Shown: in pieces, positions 1 through 10,433 of the stretch
Numbering within the stretch: position 1 is the first letter of the stretch
Layout: each line of letters begins with the position of its first letter
Source: Gibbula magus
Taxonomy: Eukaryota > Mollusca > Gastropoda > Trochida > Trochidae
Assembly: GCA_936450465.1 (NCBI GenBank)
Contig: OW388296.1
Span: 44,062,448-44,126,447 of the forward strand
DNA: 64,000 nt
Direction: 5' to 3'
Translations under genes and position numbers: made by a program
Notes under the pieces: generated by a model
Told to the model about the DNA's origin: nothing
Databases searched by the model: none
The model's input: only the letters and a program-made list of their open reading frames with translations

Positions 1-43
1 ATACTCTTGAAAGCGTCGTTAAACCCTAACTCACCTCACCTTT
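1..43 (+). mobile_element. SINE-A, 3' tail fragment
   Basis: The window opens inside the end of the tRNA-derived SINE called SINE-A here. The conserved GAAAGCGnCGTTAAAC block is followed by the CTCACCTCACC tail typical of all copies in this window. The rest of the copy lies upstream, outside the window. Confidence 0.8.
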
Positions 44-460
44 TAAGTAGTTAAACTCTAAATTAATAGAAAAAAATCGTGTTTACTTGTAAGGCATATC
101 TTGAACATCGTTCTGAGCAAACTCTACACTGATAAAGAAACAGAAAACATTATCAATAGATTTACTGATGTTCCAACTAAAAGCTTTTTTGTCATGGTAT
201 CGATGTAATTTAAATCTGGCAAGGCAAAAGACTACATACGCTGGTATAAACGAATTACGCATAACGATTTTTAAAAGCTTTAATTGGTAAGGCAACATAA
301 AAGCAATATTACCAATAGGACACAATCAAGGTATGGGGTCATTAAACTGAAACTAGAGAATCTGCTGCAGATATGAATGGTTTCCTGGTGGTTTTATTAC
401 GTTAAGCAGAAGCGACATCATCGTATCAATTGATCGTGATTGCAAACGTTCATGTTCTCA

Positions 461-743
461 AGGGGCGGGATAGCGCAGTGGTTATGGCATTCGGCTACGG
501 ATCAAGAGGGTTTAGAATCTCGTAACTTTGTCTGCACGGAGAGAACCGTTATAATGGAGTATGGTTCGGGTGCAAATCTACAGCGTAGTACCATGGTTCG
601 CTAGTTCCAGTCGATGCTCGCAGGTTTCACCGCAATACATAGCAACATGCCGTTGCAGGCTTTCTCCCTGTCATAGTACAAGCAGCCGTGATATAAGTGA
701 AATCCTCTTGAAAGCGGCGTTAAAACCCAACTCACCTCACCTC
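461..743 (+). mobile_element. SINE-A copy
   Basis: A SINE-A with a decayed tRNA-like head (GATAGCGCAGTGGTTA block), middle section and a complete 3' end (GATATAAGTGAAAT, GAAAGCGGCGTTAAA, CTCACCTCACC tail). The box B region is damaged: the usual GTTCGAATCCC has become TTTAGAATCTC, so internal Pol III promotion is doubtful. The orthologous insertion in duplication copy 2 is at 8384-8612, so it predates the duplication. Confidence 0.85.
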
Positions 744-1366
744 ATGTTAGATACGACCACCATCCCGAGGGAAAAATTGGTTGTGAACACATCATGGTTT
801 ACTCATAATGATTATGAACAGAGAACATTTCACTTCACGTAATAATAATAATCATTATGAACTCATAATTGTATGATAAATCAATGATTGTCCATATGTA
901 TATGGCCAATACATTATTTATTATTCACAATAACAATTTTGTGAACATTGTTCATTTACAGAATAGTTTGTATCAACATAACATTTTTTTCACGTGCAAG
1001 AAAAACACTAACACTTAGTATGAAAAGGTGGCTTTAATCAAAATCTATTGTTTTTATAATATTCTGCAATTCCAATGTTATTCTTATCTTCACAATTGGT
1101 TTGGTTTATTCAATCTCATTTTATGGCAGACGATTACCGAACACTAAACACTGATTAACCTTTCTGATCTCCCGGTAAACATAAACGGGCAATTGTAGTA
1201 ACCATTTGAGAGACATTTACAGCGATTTTATAGACAATTGCGCATCAACCTGCTATTGCGAGAAAAACATTCTGTTCTTTTCAGTGTTAAAATGAGTTAT
1301 GGTTCTTCTGCCTCCCCAGATTTTCTAGACATGTTGGATATCATGCCAAACTAACATGGGTTCGTG
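744..1366. other. Non-coding, AT-rich; partly copy-1 specific
   Basis: No coding signal. About 744-990 is absent from duplication copy 2, whose SINE tail is joined directly to the sequence corresponding to about 995. From about 995 on it pairs with 8630-9450. Position 1221-1230 (AGCGATTTTA) is the unoccupied target of the foldback element found at 8862-9305. Confidence 0.6.
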
Positions 1367-1370
1367 TTAA

Positions 1371-1868
1371 AGGCGCTGTAGCACGTTTTCATTTATTACT
1401 ATAGTTTGTACAACATATTCTTACATTAGATGGTGAAATATCTCATTAAACGACCCGATATGCCGTATCCATAAAAAATAGTTATCCGTACCGGAAGAAA
1501 ATTGTGCGATTTATAAAGCGACAGTGGTGTGGAACTCTTAAGTGTGAGATGTTTTAGATTATTAGGTCTGACGCTATCTTGACAGTTCAGACAGCAAGAT
1601 GAATGACCATTCAATCAAGTAGCCATAATTACAACTTTAGGAATCTTGATATATCGCTACATCAGTCAGATCACTTGAATTACCTTCGAGCGGCCATTTT
1701 AATGTGTTCACTCGAAGGGAAGTGGACTCACATGGGTTAACCGAAACATGTATATCCGTTTTATAACACCCTTTTTAAACTGAGGAGTATTAACTAGCCA
1801 TTAGTAACACTCAATAACTTTGTTGTGTGATTACTTCACTTCAGTTAGCAGAACGTGCAACAACGCCT
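1371..1868 (+). mobile_element. TTAA-flanked miniature inverted-repeat element (TTAA-1)
   Basis: A 498-bp non-coding element starts AGGCGCTGTAGCACGTT and ends with the imperfect inverse (AACGTGCAACAACGCCT). It is flanked on both sides by TTAA (1367-1370 and 1869-1872). TTAA target duplications are the signature of piggyBac and Kolobok DNA transposons. The element has no transposase and must have been mobilised in trans. Further members here are at 2980-3440, 6389-7205, 9459-9920 and, inverted, 15572-16049. The copy at 9459 is its counterpart in duplication copy 2. Confidence 0.75.
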
Positions 1869-1974
1869 TTAAGGCAGTGGCTATTGTCAGTAGTAAGTGA
1901 GCACCATAAGATTTCAAATTGTATCTATTCTATTTTTCCATTTCCATATCTATGAGACAATAAAAAAATGCCAC

Positions 1975-2212
1975 TTTCATGAGTATTTAACTTATATCAC
2001 GGCTGCTAGTATTATTACAGAAAGCCCGCAACGTCACGTTTGTTATACATTGCGGTGAAATTCAATGTACTATTGCATACAAACCTTACTGCATATGTAA
2101 CAGTTCTCTACAGCAGACAAAGTTCCCGAGCTGCTGGCGAGATTCGAACCCCGGACCATTGATCCGAAGGCGAATGTGCCTACCTTTGTGATTTCCTGCT
2201 ATCCAGGAAATA
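1975..2212 (-). mobile_element. SINE-A copy, old, reverse orientation
   Basis: The reverse complement carries the SINE-A order: head with an intact box-B-like GGTTCGAATC, the GTCTGCTGTAGAGAACTG block and the later GCGGGCTTTC and ATATAAGT sections. It is more diverged than most copies here. Its counterpart in duplication copy 2 is 10010-10285, so it inserted before that duplication. Confidence 0.7.
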
Positions 2213-2978
2213 AACTAAAATAATGGTACGTACATGTATAGTATGAACGATCTCTTAAACTCGAAACACTAGTCGACTTCTTTTCGGTTATACACTGAAG
2301 ACAATTATATAGATTTCTATAAAAAGAACCACAGTTAGCACAATAACTGAACTTTGGCAAGGAAACATTAGAACGCTTTTATATGGAAGCGTTTGACCAA
2401 GTCACCGTCATTTCATCTCGCAGTTCTAAGACGATCTAGCCTCTTCAATCAATTAGTTTAAATCAATTTTGCATTCTAGAATTGTATATTTGTAAAACCT
2501 ATTTGTGCTTAATTGGTGCCTACATATTACATCATCATATGTTGTTTTGCATATTAATTGCATTTTTGAAATAAAGATGCTTGACAGTGGCAGCAAATTA
2601 ACATACTATGCATCGTGTGATTATCCTTGCAATTTCATTATTTCACATTCGATTAAAGAGAAGACCATTTACTTACACATTACTTTTTAACCTATGTGTC
2701 AAAGCTTACATAGCGCAGAACATATTACTGCTTATAAGAATCATATCAATTGTTCTTATCAAAGGGTCAATCAATACTTTGTATGTCTGATCAACGTTGA
2801 TAAATTGATTAGATTAAAAAGATGTAAACGTTATAATTTGATCTCTGATAGAAATTCTAAAATTCATTAGATAAGAAAAATGTAATTTAATATAATTTTA
2901 TTTGAAAATTGAAAACATTAGAACTGTAGAAAGTTTTTCGCACATTATGTGTTGTCAAATTTTCCATTCTTATTAAAA
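2213..2978. other. Non-coding, AT-rich
   Basis: Up to about 2645 this is the end of segmental duplication copy 1 (partner 10290-11055). Beyond that it is simple AT-rich sequence with no coding, RNA or repeat signal that I can support. Confidence 0.5.
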
Positions 2979-2979
2979 T

Positions 2980-3440
2980 TTATACAATAAATTGGTACGT
3001 TAATGCATTATACATCTCATTACATGATCCGATAAGCCGTATCAATAGACAATGGCTATCCGTATTTGAAGAAAATCGTATGTATAAAGCGACAACTGAT
3101 CATTTCATCATTGTACCATATGTATCTATTCTGGATGTTCAGGTCGCCGCCAATCGCTGCAATTCTGCCGAAGTGGTGTTCAACAATAACTCACACTCTT
3201 TTAGTGTTTAGGTATCGCTACAGCAGTCAGATCACTTGAACTACCTCGAGCGGCTATGTAATGTGAACACATTAAAATGGCCGCTCGATGGGAGCAGGTC
3301 TTGCATGATGTACCGAACAATGTACACTCGTTTTAGAACTCTTTTTTATTTATTTATAATCATTATTTACTAATTGGTAACACTTAGTCATATTTTTGTG
3401 AGATCACTTTGTTTCAGTAAGAAAACGTACTACGGCGCCT
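2980..3440 (+). mobile_element. TTAA-1 miniature element, left end eroded
   Basis: The right end is clear: AAAACGTACTACGGCGCCT followed by TTAA (3441-3444). Interior landmarks shared with 1371-1868 include the CGATAAGCCGTATC segment, the TATAAAGCGACA segment, ATCGCTACAGCAGTCAGATCAC, and the self-complementary CGAGCGGC/GCCGCTCG arms near 3249-3285. The left terminus is not recognisable, so the start is approximate. Confidence 0.6.
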
Positions 3441-3587
3441 TTAAAGAGTATAGAGGGATACATCGGAGTGCTCCTTTAACACAGCTTGTTTCACAATATT
3501 ATTTATATAAATAACACACGTGAAACAATTCATCAGCCTACTATTATGTTGGCATCTCACAGATATGAATAATCTTTTCAATGTGTG

Positions 3588-3728
3588 TGTCCCGCCAGGG
3601 GCACGGCAACTTTGTCTGCAGTAGATAACTGTTCTACACGCAGTAAGGTTTGGGTGCAATACTACACTGAATTTCAGTGCAGTACCACCCATGGTTCGCT
3701 AGTTCCAGCCGATGCTCGCAGGTTTCTG
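3588..3728 (+). mobile_element. SINE-A, 5' and middle fragment
   Basis: From the end of box B (CCCGCCAGGGGCACGG) through the GTTTGGGTGCAATnCTACACTG block to GCTCGCAGGTTTC. It breaks off before the 3' third, and an opposite-strand SINE-A 3' fragment begins 65 bp later. Confidence 0.8.
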
Positions 3729-3792
3729 ACATGTACAGTGGATTCTGAATTCAAAAACGTTGCTTGTTTCTTCAAGTTCAGACACACACATT

Positions 3793-3908
3793 GAGGTGAG
3801 GTGAGGTGATTTGGGGTTTAACGCCGCTTTCAAGAGTAGTTCACTTATATCGCGGCTGCTAGCGCTAGTATTATGGCAGGGGGAAAGTCCGCAACGCCAT
3901 GTGGCTAT
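3793..3908 (-). mobile_element. SINE-A, 3' fragment, reverse orientation
   Basis: The reverse complement reads from the GCATAGCCACATGGCGTTGC block through GATATAAGTGAA and GCGGCGTTAAACCCC to the CACCTCACCTCAC tail. It is 5' truncated, as is common for LINE-mobilised SINEs. With 3588-3728 it forms a head-to-head pair of partial SINEs. Confidence 0.85.
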
Positions 3909-4062
3909 GCATTAATCAGCTTTATCATTTTTTGGTAACTTGTACCAGGGAAAATGAATATGCTATTTTCACCCAAATCATCAGAGACAATACGGTTAAT
4001 CATTTGGTGTTTGCCTGGACCCATATCGATAATATCTTTAAAGCGAAAAGCGAGAGTGTCCA

Positions 4063-4264
4063 AAGTGGCACGGCAACTTTGTCTGCAGTAGAGAACTGTT
4101 CTACACGCAGTAAGGTTTGGGTGCAATGCTACACTGAATTTCAGCGTAGTACCACACATGGTTCGCTAGTTCCAGCCGATGCTCGCAGGTTTCACATTGT
4201 GAGTTTCCCCCGGCCATAATACTAGTAGCCGTGATATAAGTGAAATACTCACCTCACCTCACCT
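4063..4264 (+). mobile_element. SINE-A copy with internal deletion
   Basis: It begins at the GGCACGGCAACTTTGTCTGC block, follows the consensus to GCTCGCAGGTTTCAC, then lacks the usual CGCAATGCATAGCCACATGG stretch and resumes at CCATAATACTAG. The GAAAGCGGCGTTAAAC segment is also missing, so GTGAAATACT runs directly into the CACCTCACC tail. Confidence 0.8.
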
Positions 4265-4267
4265 CAG

Positions 4268-4640
4268 TGCTCAAGAGGAAGATCAATCCAAGAGAAAACA
4301 TTACGCAGACTGCAGTGAGAATACAAATTCATTCACGTGACAGTCATAAACAATTATTGTGTAAATAACCTCCTGCCATTCCGATTTTATTCTGATTATA
4401 CCGTTTGTTCTGCCTCGATCCAAGTTCGGATCAGTCAAGAAGATTACATAACACTAAAAGAATGCTCTGCAAGCTCTCGGAAAACATTAAGTTGTTATTC
4501 GGAAGAGTTTCATTTTATTGCCTCTAAAGCAATTTGCATAAACGATAGGGCTTGGGTAGTGCTTGTCCCTTTTCTTTAGTTTAAGTTCTTAGATTTAACA
4601 ATTCTAGAATGTCGTCTCATTATTCTGTCAGTATTTTTAT
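4268..4640 (+). repeat. Dispersed duplicate block (partner 17100-17465)
   Basis: About 370 bp here match 17100-17465 in the same orientation. Shared stretches include CATTCCGATTTTATTCTGAT, GGATTACATAACACTAAAAG-like sequence, and TTGTTATTCGGAAGAG. The small open frame starting at 4337 is not kept in the partner, where indels shift the frame, so this is a non-coding duplicated block. It starts directly after the tail of the SINE at 4063-4264, which may be where a template switch or element end lies. Confidence 0.75.
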
Positions 4641-4869
4641 CGATTTAAAACAAAACATGAATTACTATATTAATGTAACGGAGAATACTGATTTTGGTGC
4701 GATCTCTTAAATAACAAAAATACGTTTCCAGTTATAAGGATTCATATAAAAACCTTTGGCATTGGATATTTTCCGTGCAATCTAGGAATGGTCACAATCT
4801 GCAGATTGTGAGAACAAACTGGGAACGTTAAATTCCTAGATTGTTTAATTCGTTTCGCTTTCTACTCTA

Positions 4870-5125
4870 CTACTTTGAAATCGACCCAAATGGTCGGTAG
4901 ATGAATTGTCATAACCCTCACAATTTAAGAATCAGCCCATATAATATAGTCAGTAGATAAAATATTCAAGGTCTGTAGATGAGACACAGGAACGAGTTAT
5001 GAGCGCTTCACCATCTAAGAATCGACACATTTAGTTGGCAGATTAGATAGAAAAACTATTTGAAATCCTTCGCAATCTAGGTATCGATACCAATCGTCTG
5101 TAAATTAGATAGAATCTCGAATTAA
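4870..5125 (+). repeat. Degenerate short tandem repeats
   Basis: About four weakly conserved units follow the pattern 'AATCGAC...ACA..T..TCGGTAGAT', seen near 4877, 4928, 5030 and 5092. They share the paired words AATCGACmCA or ATCGATACCA and GGCAGATTAGAT or GTAAATTAGATAG. Spacing is irregular, about 50-100 bp. It reads as an old decayed minisatellite. Confidence 0.4.
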
Positions 5126-6008
5126 AGGTTTTCAGTGGTATCAAACAAACTGTGCTATAAGCTTAATGAAATATATTTCCAAAGATTCTATTAAAATTAT
5201 AACGTTTATCATGATTTTTTACTCACCTATTCAATATAGAACACACAAAAATCGTCCTCTTCTGATAAGTTGATGAACTACAGAACATATCTTAAAGTCA
5301 AGAAGCCAATAAACTTTCTTACCAGAGGGGGCAATCAACAAAGTGGCTTCACATGACTGCGCTTACATTAAATAAATGATTAAATGAATTAAATAATACA
5401 CGTTTATTGACATCTAACTCATCTAAAATATTACCAGGTGACCTACCTGTACATCCCCGGTAGCTTAAATATATTTAGAACCCGTTAAGTCGAAAACATA
5501 TAAGTTCCATTGTAAATATATTCTGTGGATTTTGAAACTGCATCTGCTTATATGTGTAGTCGGTGAAATTATTCCACCTGTGTTGAATATGTTGATGTTA
5601 ATTCATTTAAGTAGAGAGACATTAAACATTAACTAAATTGTGCTTCGTATCACCTTTGTAAAGGGTTCAGCGAGGGCAAGCTATAAAACGTTAATACAAC
5701 TGCACAGTCAATTCGGCGAGCGAGCTATAAAGCAATAACAACAGTCTGCACAGACAATCCCGCATGCTATCAGTTGGCACTTAAAATGCTTAATTTCAGT
5801 TTCAGGTCATTTGATTTTAAAATATAATTTTTTATCGTATAGAATTGATCAAACTTCTGATACATTTACCTGCGCATATAACCCTATTCAAGCTGGGTTA
5901 AACAATTACTCAAAACAAAACAAAAACACCAGTGGTATGTCATTGTTCTTTGCCTATCGTTTGACTGCCTTCAGTTGAATATAAGCAGCAATGGATCCGA
6001 TCTGCTTT
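5126..6008. other. Non-coding, AT-rich
   Basis: No coding or RNA feature is visible. A two-copy near-tandem block of about 50 bp lies at about 5669-5760; both units contain CGAG..(A/C)GCTATAAA(A/G)C followed by CTGCACAG.CAAT.C. Confidence 0.5.
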
Positions 6009-6222
6009 CGGGGGTGGGAAAGCGCAGTGGTCAGCTAGTTCGGCTTCAGATCAATAGGTCCGTGGATCGATTCCCGCTAGGGCCACGCCAACTTTGTCTG
6101 ATCTACACCCAGTAAGGTTTTAGTGCAATGCTACACTGAATTTCAGCGCTAGTTCCAGCTATTGCTCGCAGGTTTCACCGCAATACATAGACACATGATG
6201 GTGCGGGCTTTCTCCCTCCAAT
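6009..6222 (+). mobile_element. SINE-A copy, 3' truncated
   Basis: The head (GGGGGTGGGAAAGCGCAGTGG) and a box-B-like GGATCGATTCCC are present. The middle is shortened, and the copy stops at GCGGGCTTTCTCCCTC without the ATATAAGT or CTCACC tail. Confidence 0.8.
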
Positions 6223-6388
6223 AACCGTGGCATGTTATGAGAGAGGATTTACCTTGATCAAAACAATTTAGTTTTGAATTATATTATACTTCAAGGAGTC
6301 CAGTGGTAACAATAAGTCGTCTACATCTATCATCTTTGCCCACATTTTAAGCAAAGAATACATTTTCTGACTGTATTGCATCCCTTAA

Positions 6389-7205
6389 AGGTGCTGTAGC
6401 AAGTTTTTGTGTATATTAACTTTTCACAAATTTGCTATTTATTATTAGTTTATACAACATATTGTTATGTTAGAGGGTAAAACATTTCATTACTCGACCC
6501 GAGGGGGCGTGATAGCGCAGTGGTTAGCGCGTTCGGTTTCGGATCAAGAGGTCCGAGGTTCAAATTACGCCAGGGACACGGCAACTTTGTCTGTAGTAGA
6601 GAATTGTGCTACACGCCGTAAGGTTTGGGTGCAATGATACACTGAATTTCAGCGTAGTACCACCCATGGCTCGCTAGTTCCAGCCTATGCTCGCAGGTTT
6701 CACCGCATTACATAGCCACATGGCGTTGCAGGCTTTATCCCTGCCATAATACTAGCAGCCCCGATATAAGTGAAATACTCTTCAAAGCGGCGTTAAACTC
6801 CAAATCACCTCACTCACCTCACTCGACCCGATAAGATGCATCTATTGAAAGAGGATCAGTACAATTATTCGAAGAAACTTTGTGCGAGTATAAAGCGACA
6901 ATTGTGTGGTACTTTTCGGTGTGAGATGTGCATATAGATGTGTAGGTCTCATACGATTTTGAGCGTTCAAAGAGCAAGATGGTTGACCGTTCCATTACTG
7001 TACCTTATTTAAAAGTCAGTCTACTAAGTGTATAGGTATCGCTACATCAGACAGATCACTTGAACTACCTTCGAGCGAGCGGCCATTTCAAGGTGAATAT
7101 CTTAAAATGGCAGCTCGACGGGAAATGGACTCACATGGCTTAACCGAGCCATGCACCTTCATTTTAGAACCGTTTATATTAATCGAGGGTTATTATTGAG
7201 CCTTC
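6389..7205 (+). mobile_element. TTAA-1 miniature element split by a SINE
   Basis: The left end AGGTGCTGTAGCAAGTTTT is preceded by TTAA (6385-6388). The interior matches 1371-1868 (TATACAACATATTGTTATGTTAGAGGGT, then CGACCCGATAAG). A SINE-A at 6503-6820 interrupts it. The right end has decayed near 7200, so that boundary is approximate. Confidence 0.65.
6503..6820 (+). mobile_element. SINE-A, full length with 11-bp target-site duplication
   Basis: This is the clearest reference copy at 318 bp. The tRNA-like head has a box-A-like TAGCGCAGTGGTTAGCGCG and a box-B-like GGTTCAAATTAC. The middle runs from GGCACGGCAACTTTGTCTG to CGCATTACATAGCCACATGG, and the 3' domain is GATATAAGTGAAATACTC then AAAGCGGCGTTAAAC with a CACCTCACTCACCTC tail. 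ACTCGACCCGA at 6492-6502 is repeated exactly at 6821-6831, and the two flanks rejoin a TTAA-1 element. This is a clean LINE-type retroposition event nested in a DNA transposon. Confidence 0.92.
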
Positions 7206-7644
7206 TTTACGAAAAAAGTGCTTGTCCAATACCTTCATACTTTGTTGAAAATTTGCTAACGTTTTGTTAGCCCGGTAGTGAATATTTTTCAAACCTGTAA
7301 GTTCTCAAGCTATTTGTCATTATCAAATACAGTAAAACCTTCATAACAGGTCAATTACAATAGGATAAATACAATTATGTTTATTTCACCACATCAGCTG
7401 ACTTGTATTTATTTGGTTAATTGGTGTTTATCCTAATAGAACCTGCAATTTCATCGGTTTTAAACAACAGTCTGTCTGTATTTAGATGATACAGATGAAT
7501 TAAAATATGACTGATCATATCTTAAAAATTTGCACCTTTCATTGTTGGACATTTTTAGAAATTGACCGATAGTTAATAGTTTCATTCACTAATAATTGTA
7601 CTCTCATCTACAAATTTAAGCATTAAGCATTACACATTTTAGAA
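7206..7644. other. Non-coding, AT-rich
   Basis: No supported feature. Confidence 0.5.
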
Positions 7645-7684
7645 AGTTAACCCCTTAATTAATAGAAACAGAATCGTGTAAGGC

Positions 7685-7996
7685 GGGGCGGGATAGCACA
7701 GTGGTTAGCGCGTTCGGCTTCGGATCAAGAAGTCCGGGGAGTCGAATCCCGCCAGGGGCACGGCAACTTTGTCTGCAGTAGAGAACTGTTCTACACACAA
7801 TGCTACACTGAATTTCAGTGCAGTACCACCCATGGTTCGCTATTTCCAGCCGATGCTCGCAGGTTTCACCGCAATGCATAGCCACATGGCGTTGCAGGCT
7901 TTCTCCCTGCCATAATACCAGCAGCCGCGATATAAGTGAAATACTCTTGAAAGCGGCGTTAAACCCCATCTCACCTCACCTCACCTCACCTCACCT
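7685..7996 (+). mobile_element. SINE-A, full length, copy-2 specific
   Basis: The complete head has TAGCACAGTGGTTAGCGCG and a box-B-like GAGTCGAATCCCGCC. The body and 3' domain end in about five CTCACC-type tail units. TGTAAGGC occurs at 7677-7684 and again at 8001-8008. Copy 1 of the segmental duplication has the uninterrupted sequence at about 70-95, so this SINE landed after the duplication. An ORF on the opposite strand across the copy is only an antisense shadow. Confidence 0.9.
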
Positions 7997-8383
7997 TACT
8001 TGTAAGGCATATCTTTAACTTGGTTTTGAGCAAACTCTACACTGTTACAGAAACAGAAAACGTTATCAATAGATTTACTGATGTTCCAACTAAAAGCTTT
8101 TTTTGTCATGGTATCGATGTAGTTTATCTGGCAAGGCAAAACACTACATACGCTGGTATAAACGAAATACGCATAACGATTGTTAAAAGCCTTAATTGGT
8201 AAGGCAACATAAAAGCAATATTACCAATAGGATACAATCAAGGTATGGGGTCATTAAACTGAAACTAGAGAATCTGCTGCAGATATGAATGGTTTCCTGG
8301 TGGTTTTATTACGTTAAGCAGAAGCGACATCATCGTATCAATTGATCGTGAATATCTTGATTGCAAACGTTCATGTTCTCATG

Positions 8384-8612
8384 GGGGCGTGATAGCGCAG
8401 TGGTTAGAGCGTTCGGCTTCGGATGAAGAGGGTTTCGAATCCCGCAAGTTTGTCTGCAGGAGAGAACCGTTATAATGCAGTAAGATGGTTCGCTAGTTCC
8501 AGCCAATGCTCGCAGGTTTCACCGCAATATATAGCCACATGGCGTTGCAGGCTTTCTCCCTGCCATAGTACTAGCAGCAGTGATATAAGTGAAATACTCT
8601 TGAAAGCAGCGA
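8384..8612 (+). mobile_element. SINE-A copy, 3' end lost
   Basis: Counterpart of 461-743. The head and body are recognisable (GATAGCGCAGTGGTTAG ... GCTCGCAGGTTTCACCGCAA ... GTGATATAAGTGAAAT). It stops at GAAAGCAGCG, where the deletion that removes copy 1's 720-990 block begins. Confidence 0.85.
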
Positions 8613-8861
8613 TAACGTCTTAACGTGCAAGACAAATCGTAACACTCAGTATGAAAAATTGACTTTAATCAAAATTTATTCTTTTTATAATATTTTGCAA
8701 TTCCAATTTTATTCTTATCTTCACAATTGTTTAGGTTTATCCAATCTCATTTTATGGCAGAAGATTACCAAACACTAAACACTGTTTAACCTTTCTGATC
8801 TCCCGGTAAACATAAACGGGCAATTGTATTAACCATTTGAGAGACATTTACAGCGATTTTA

Positions 8862-9305
8862 CAGTCTGATTAAAATCGACGGTTTTCCGTGGAATAAAAA
8901 TTGCAAAATAGTGCATCTACCGGGATACGAACTCGTTCGTTGGTTTCCACGCCAAACCGTCTGAAAGCACCCCGTACACTAGCGTGTTCGGGCGCAATTC
9001 AGCTAGCCAATCAAAAGATGCCCAACAGATGCTTTCGGTGCGAGAAACTAGGGGCAGATAACTCCAAACAGCTATCCTTTTGTCTGTTCCGAATGCTTTC
9101 AAAACCGCAACCGTTTAAATACTATGATGTGATTGGTCAGCTATTTGACTGGGTTTTGGCTGCGCTAAACTGGTTCTGAACACACGCCTATACGGGGTGT
9201 TCTCAGACCTTGTGGCGAGGAATCTACAGAACCTGTTCGTATCCCGGCAGATGCAAAATTTTGCAAATTTTATTCCTCGGAACAAGGTCGATTTTAATCA
9301 GACTG
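8862..9305. mobile_element. 444-bp foldback / long-TIR element with 10-bp target duplication
   Basis: The terminal inverted repeats begin CAGTCTGATTAAAATCGAC (8862-8880) and are matched exactly by the reverse complement at 9287-9305. Imperfect pairing continues inward for about 170 bp, including GGGATACGAAC and ACACCCCGTA on both arms. AGCGATTTTA at 8852-8861 is repeated at 9306-9315, while duplication copy 1 has it only once (1221-1230), which is a true empty site. A 9-10-bp target duplication with long inverted repeats fits a Mutator-like non-autonomous element. The superfamily is inferred from that length only; there is no transposase. Confidence 0.9.
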
Positions 9306-9458
9306 AGCGATTTTATAGACAATGGCGCATCAACCTGCTATTGCGAGAAAAACATTTCTGTTCTTTCAGTGTTACAAATGAGTTATGGTTCTTCTGCCTC
9401 CCCAGATTTTCTAGAGAATGTTTGATATCATGCCAAACTAACATGGGTTTCTTGTTAA

Positions 9459-9920
9459 AGGCGCTGTAGCACGTTTTTTTCATTTATTACTATAGTTTGT
9501 ACAACATATTCTCACATTAGATGGTGAAATATCTGATTAAACGACCGATATGCCGTATCCATAGAAAATAGTTATCCATACCGGTCGATGTATAGAGCGA
9601 CAGTGTTGTTGAACTCTTCAGTGTGAGATGTTTTAGATTATTAGGTCTGATGCTAACTTGACAGTTCAGACAGCAAGATGAATGACCATTCAATCAAGGT
9701 GCCATAATTTACACTTTGAGTCTTGAGATATCGCTACAACAGTCAGATCACTTGAATTACCTTCGAGCTGCCATTTTAATGTGTTCACTCGAAGGGAAAT
9801 GGACTCACATGGGTTAACAGAAACATGTATATCGTTTAAGAACACTCTTTTTAAACTGAGGAGTATTAACTTGTTTGTGTGATTACTTCACTTCAGTAAG
9901 CAGAACGTGCAACAACGCCT
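9459..9920 (+). mobile_element. TTAA-1 miniature element
   Basis: Starts AGGCGCTGTAGCACG, ends AACGTGCAACAACGCCT, and is flanked by TTAA at 9455-9458 and 9921-9924. It is the duplication counterpart of 1371-1868 and 36 bp shorter through several small deletions. Non-coding. Confidence 0.8.
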
Positions 9921-10009
9921 TTAAGGCAGTGGCTATCGTCAGTAGTAAGTGAGCACCAAAAGCTTTCAAATTGTGTCTATTCTATTTTTCCATTTCCATA
10001 TCTATGAGA

Positions 10010-10285
10010 CAATAAAAAAGGTGATGTGAGGTGAGTCGGGTTTAAATGCCACTTTCATGAATATTTAACTTTATCACGACTGCTAGTATCATTACCGGGA
10101 GAAAACCCGCAACGTCGCGTTTGCTTTACATTGCGGTGAAATTCAATGTACTATTGCATACAAACCTTACTGCATATGTAACAGTTCTCTACAGCAGACA
10201 AAGTTACCGAGCTGCTGGCGGAATTCGAACCCCGGACCATTGATCCGAAGTTGAACGTGCCTACCTTTGTGCGTTCCTGCTATCC
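10010..10285 (-). mobile_element. SINE-A copy, old, reverse orientation
   Basis: Counterpart of 1975-2212. Unlike copy 1, the reverse complement still shows the CTCACATCACC-like tail at 10018-10035, so the copy-1 version lost its tail. Its box-B-like GGTTCGAATTCC is intact. Confidence 0.75.
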
Positions 10286-10433
10286 CGGAAATAAACTAAA
10301 ATAATTGTACGTACATGTATAGTATGAACGATCTCTTAAACTCGAAACACTAGTCGACTTCTTTTCGGTTACACACTGAAGAGGATTATATAGATTTCTA
10401 TATAAAGTAACCCAATTAACAAAATAATTAAGG

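Larger units (their letters stand above)
45..2645 (+). repeat. Segmental duplication 1, copy 1 (partner 7645-11055)
   Basis: Base-by-base similarity to 7645-11055 runs in the same orientation, with anchors such as the stretch from about 84 to 460 matching about 7990 to 8380 almost unbroken. The paired copies share an embedded SINE, a TTAA-flanked miniature element and an inverted SINE, so these were present before duplication. Copy 2 additionally carries a SINE (7685-7996), a foldback element (8862-9305) and another SINE (10434-10793). Copy 1 has about 250 bp (roughly 720-990) missing from copy 2. Content is non-coding; small open frames inside are not preserved between the copies. Confidence 0.85.

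Noticed and set aside
3441..4219. Open frames on both strands over 3441-4219
   Set aside because: They read through SINE-A sequence on sense and antisense strands, and the same peptides recur at other SINE copies.
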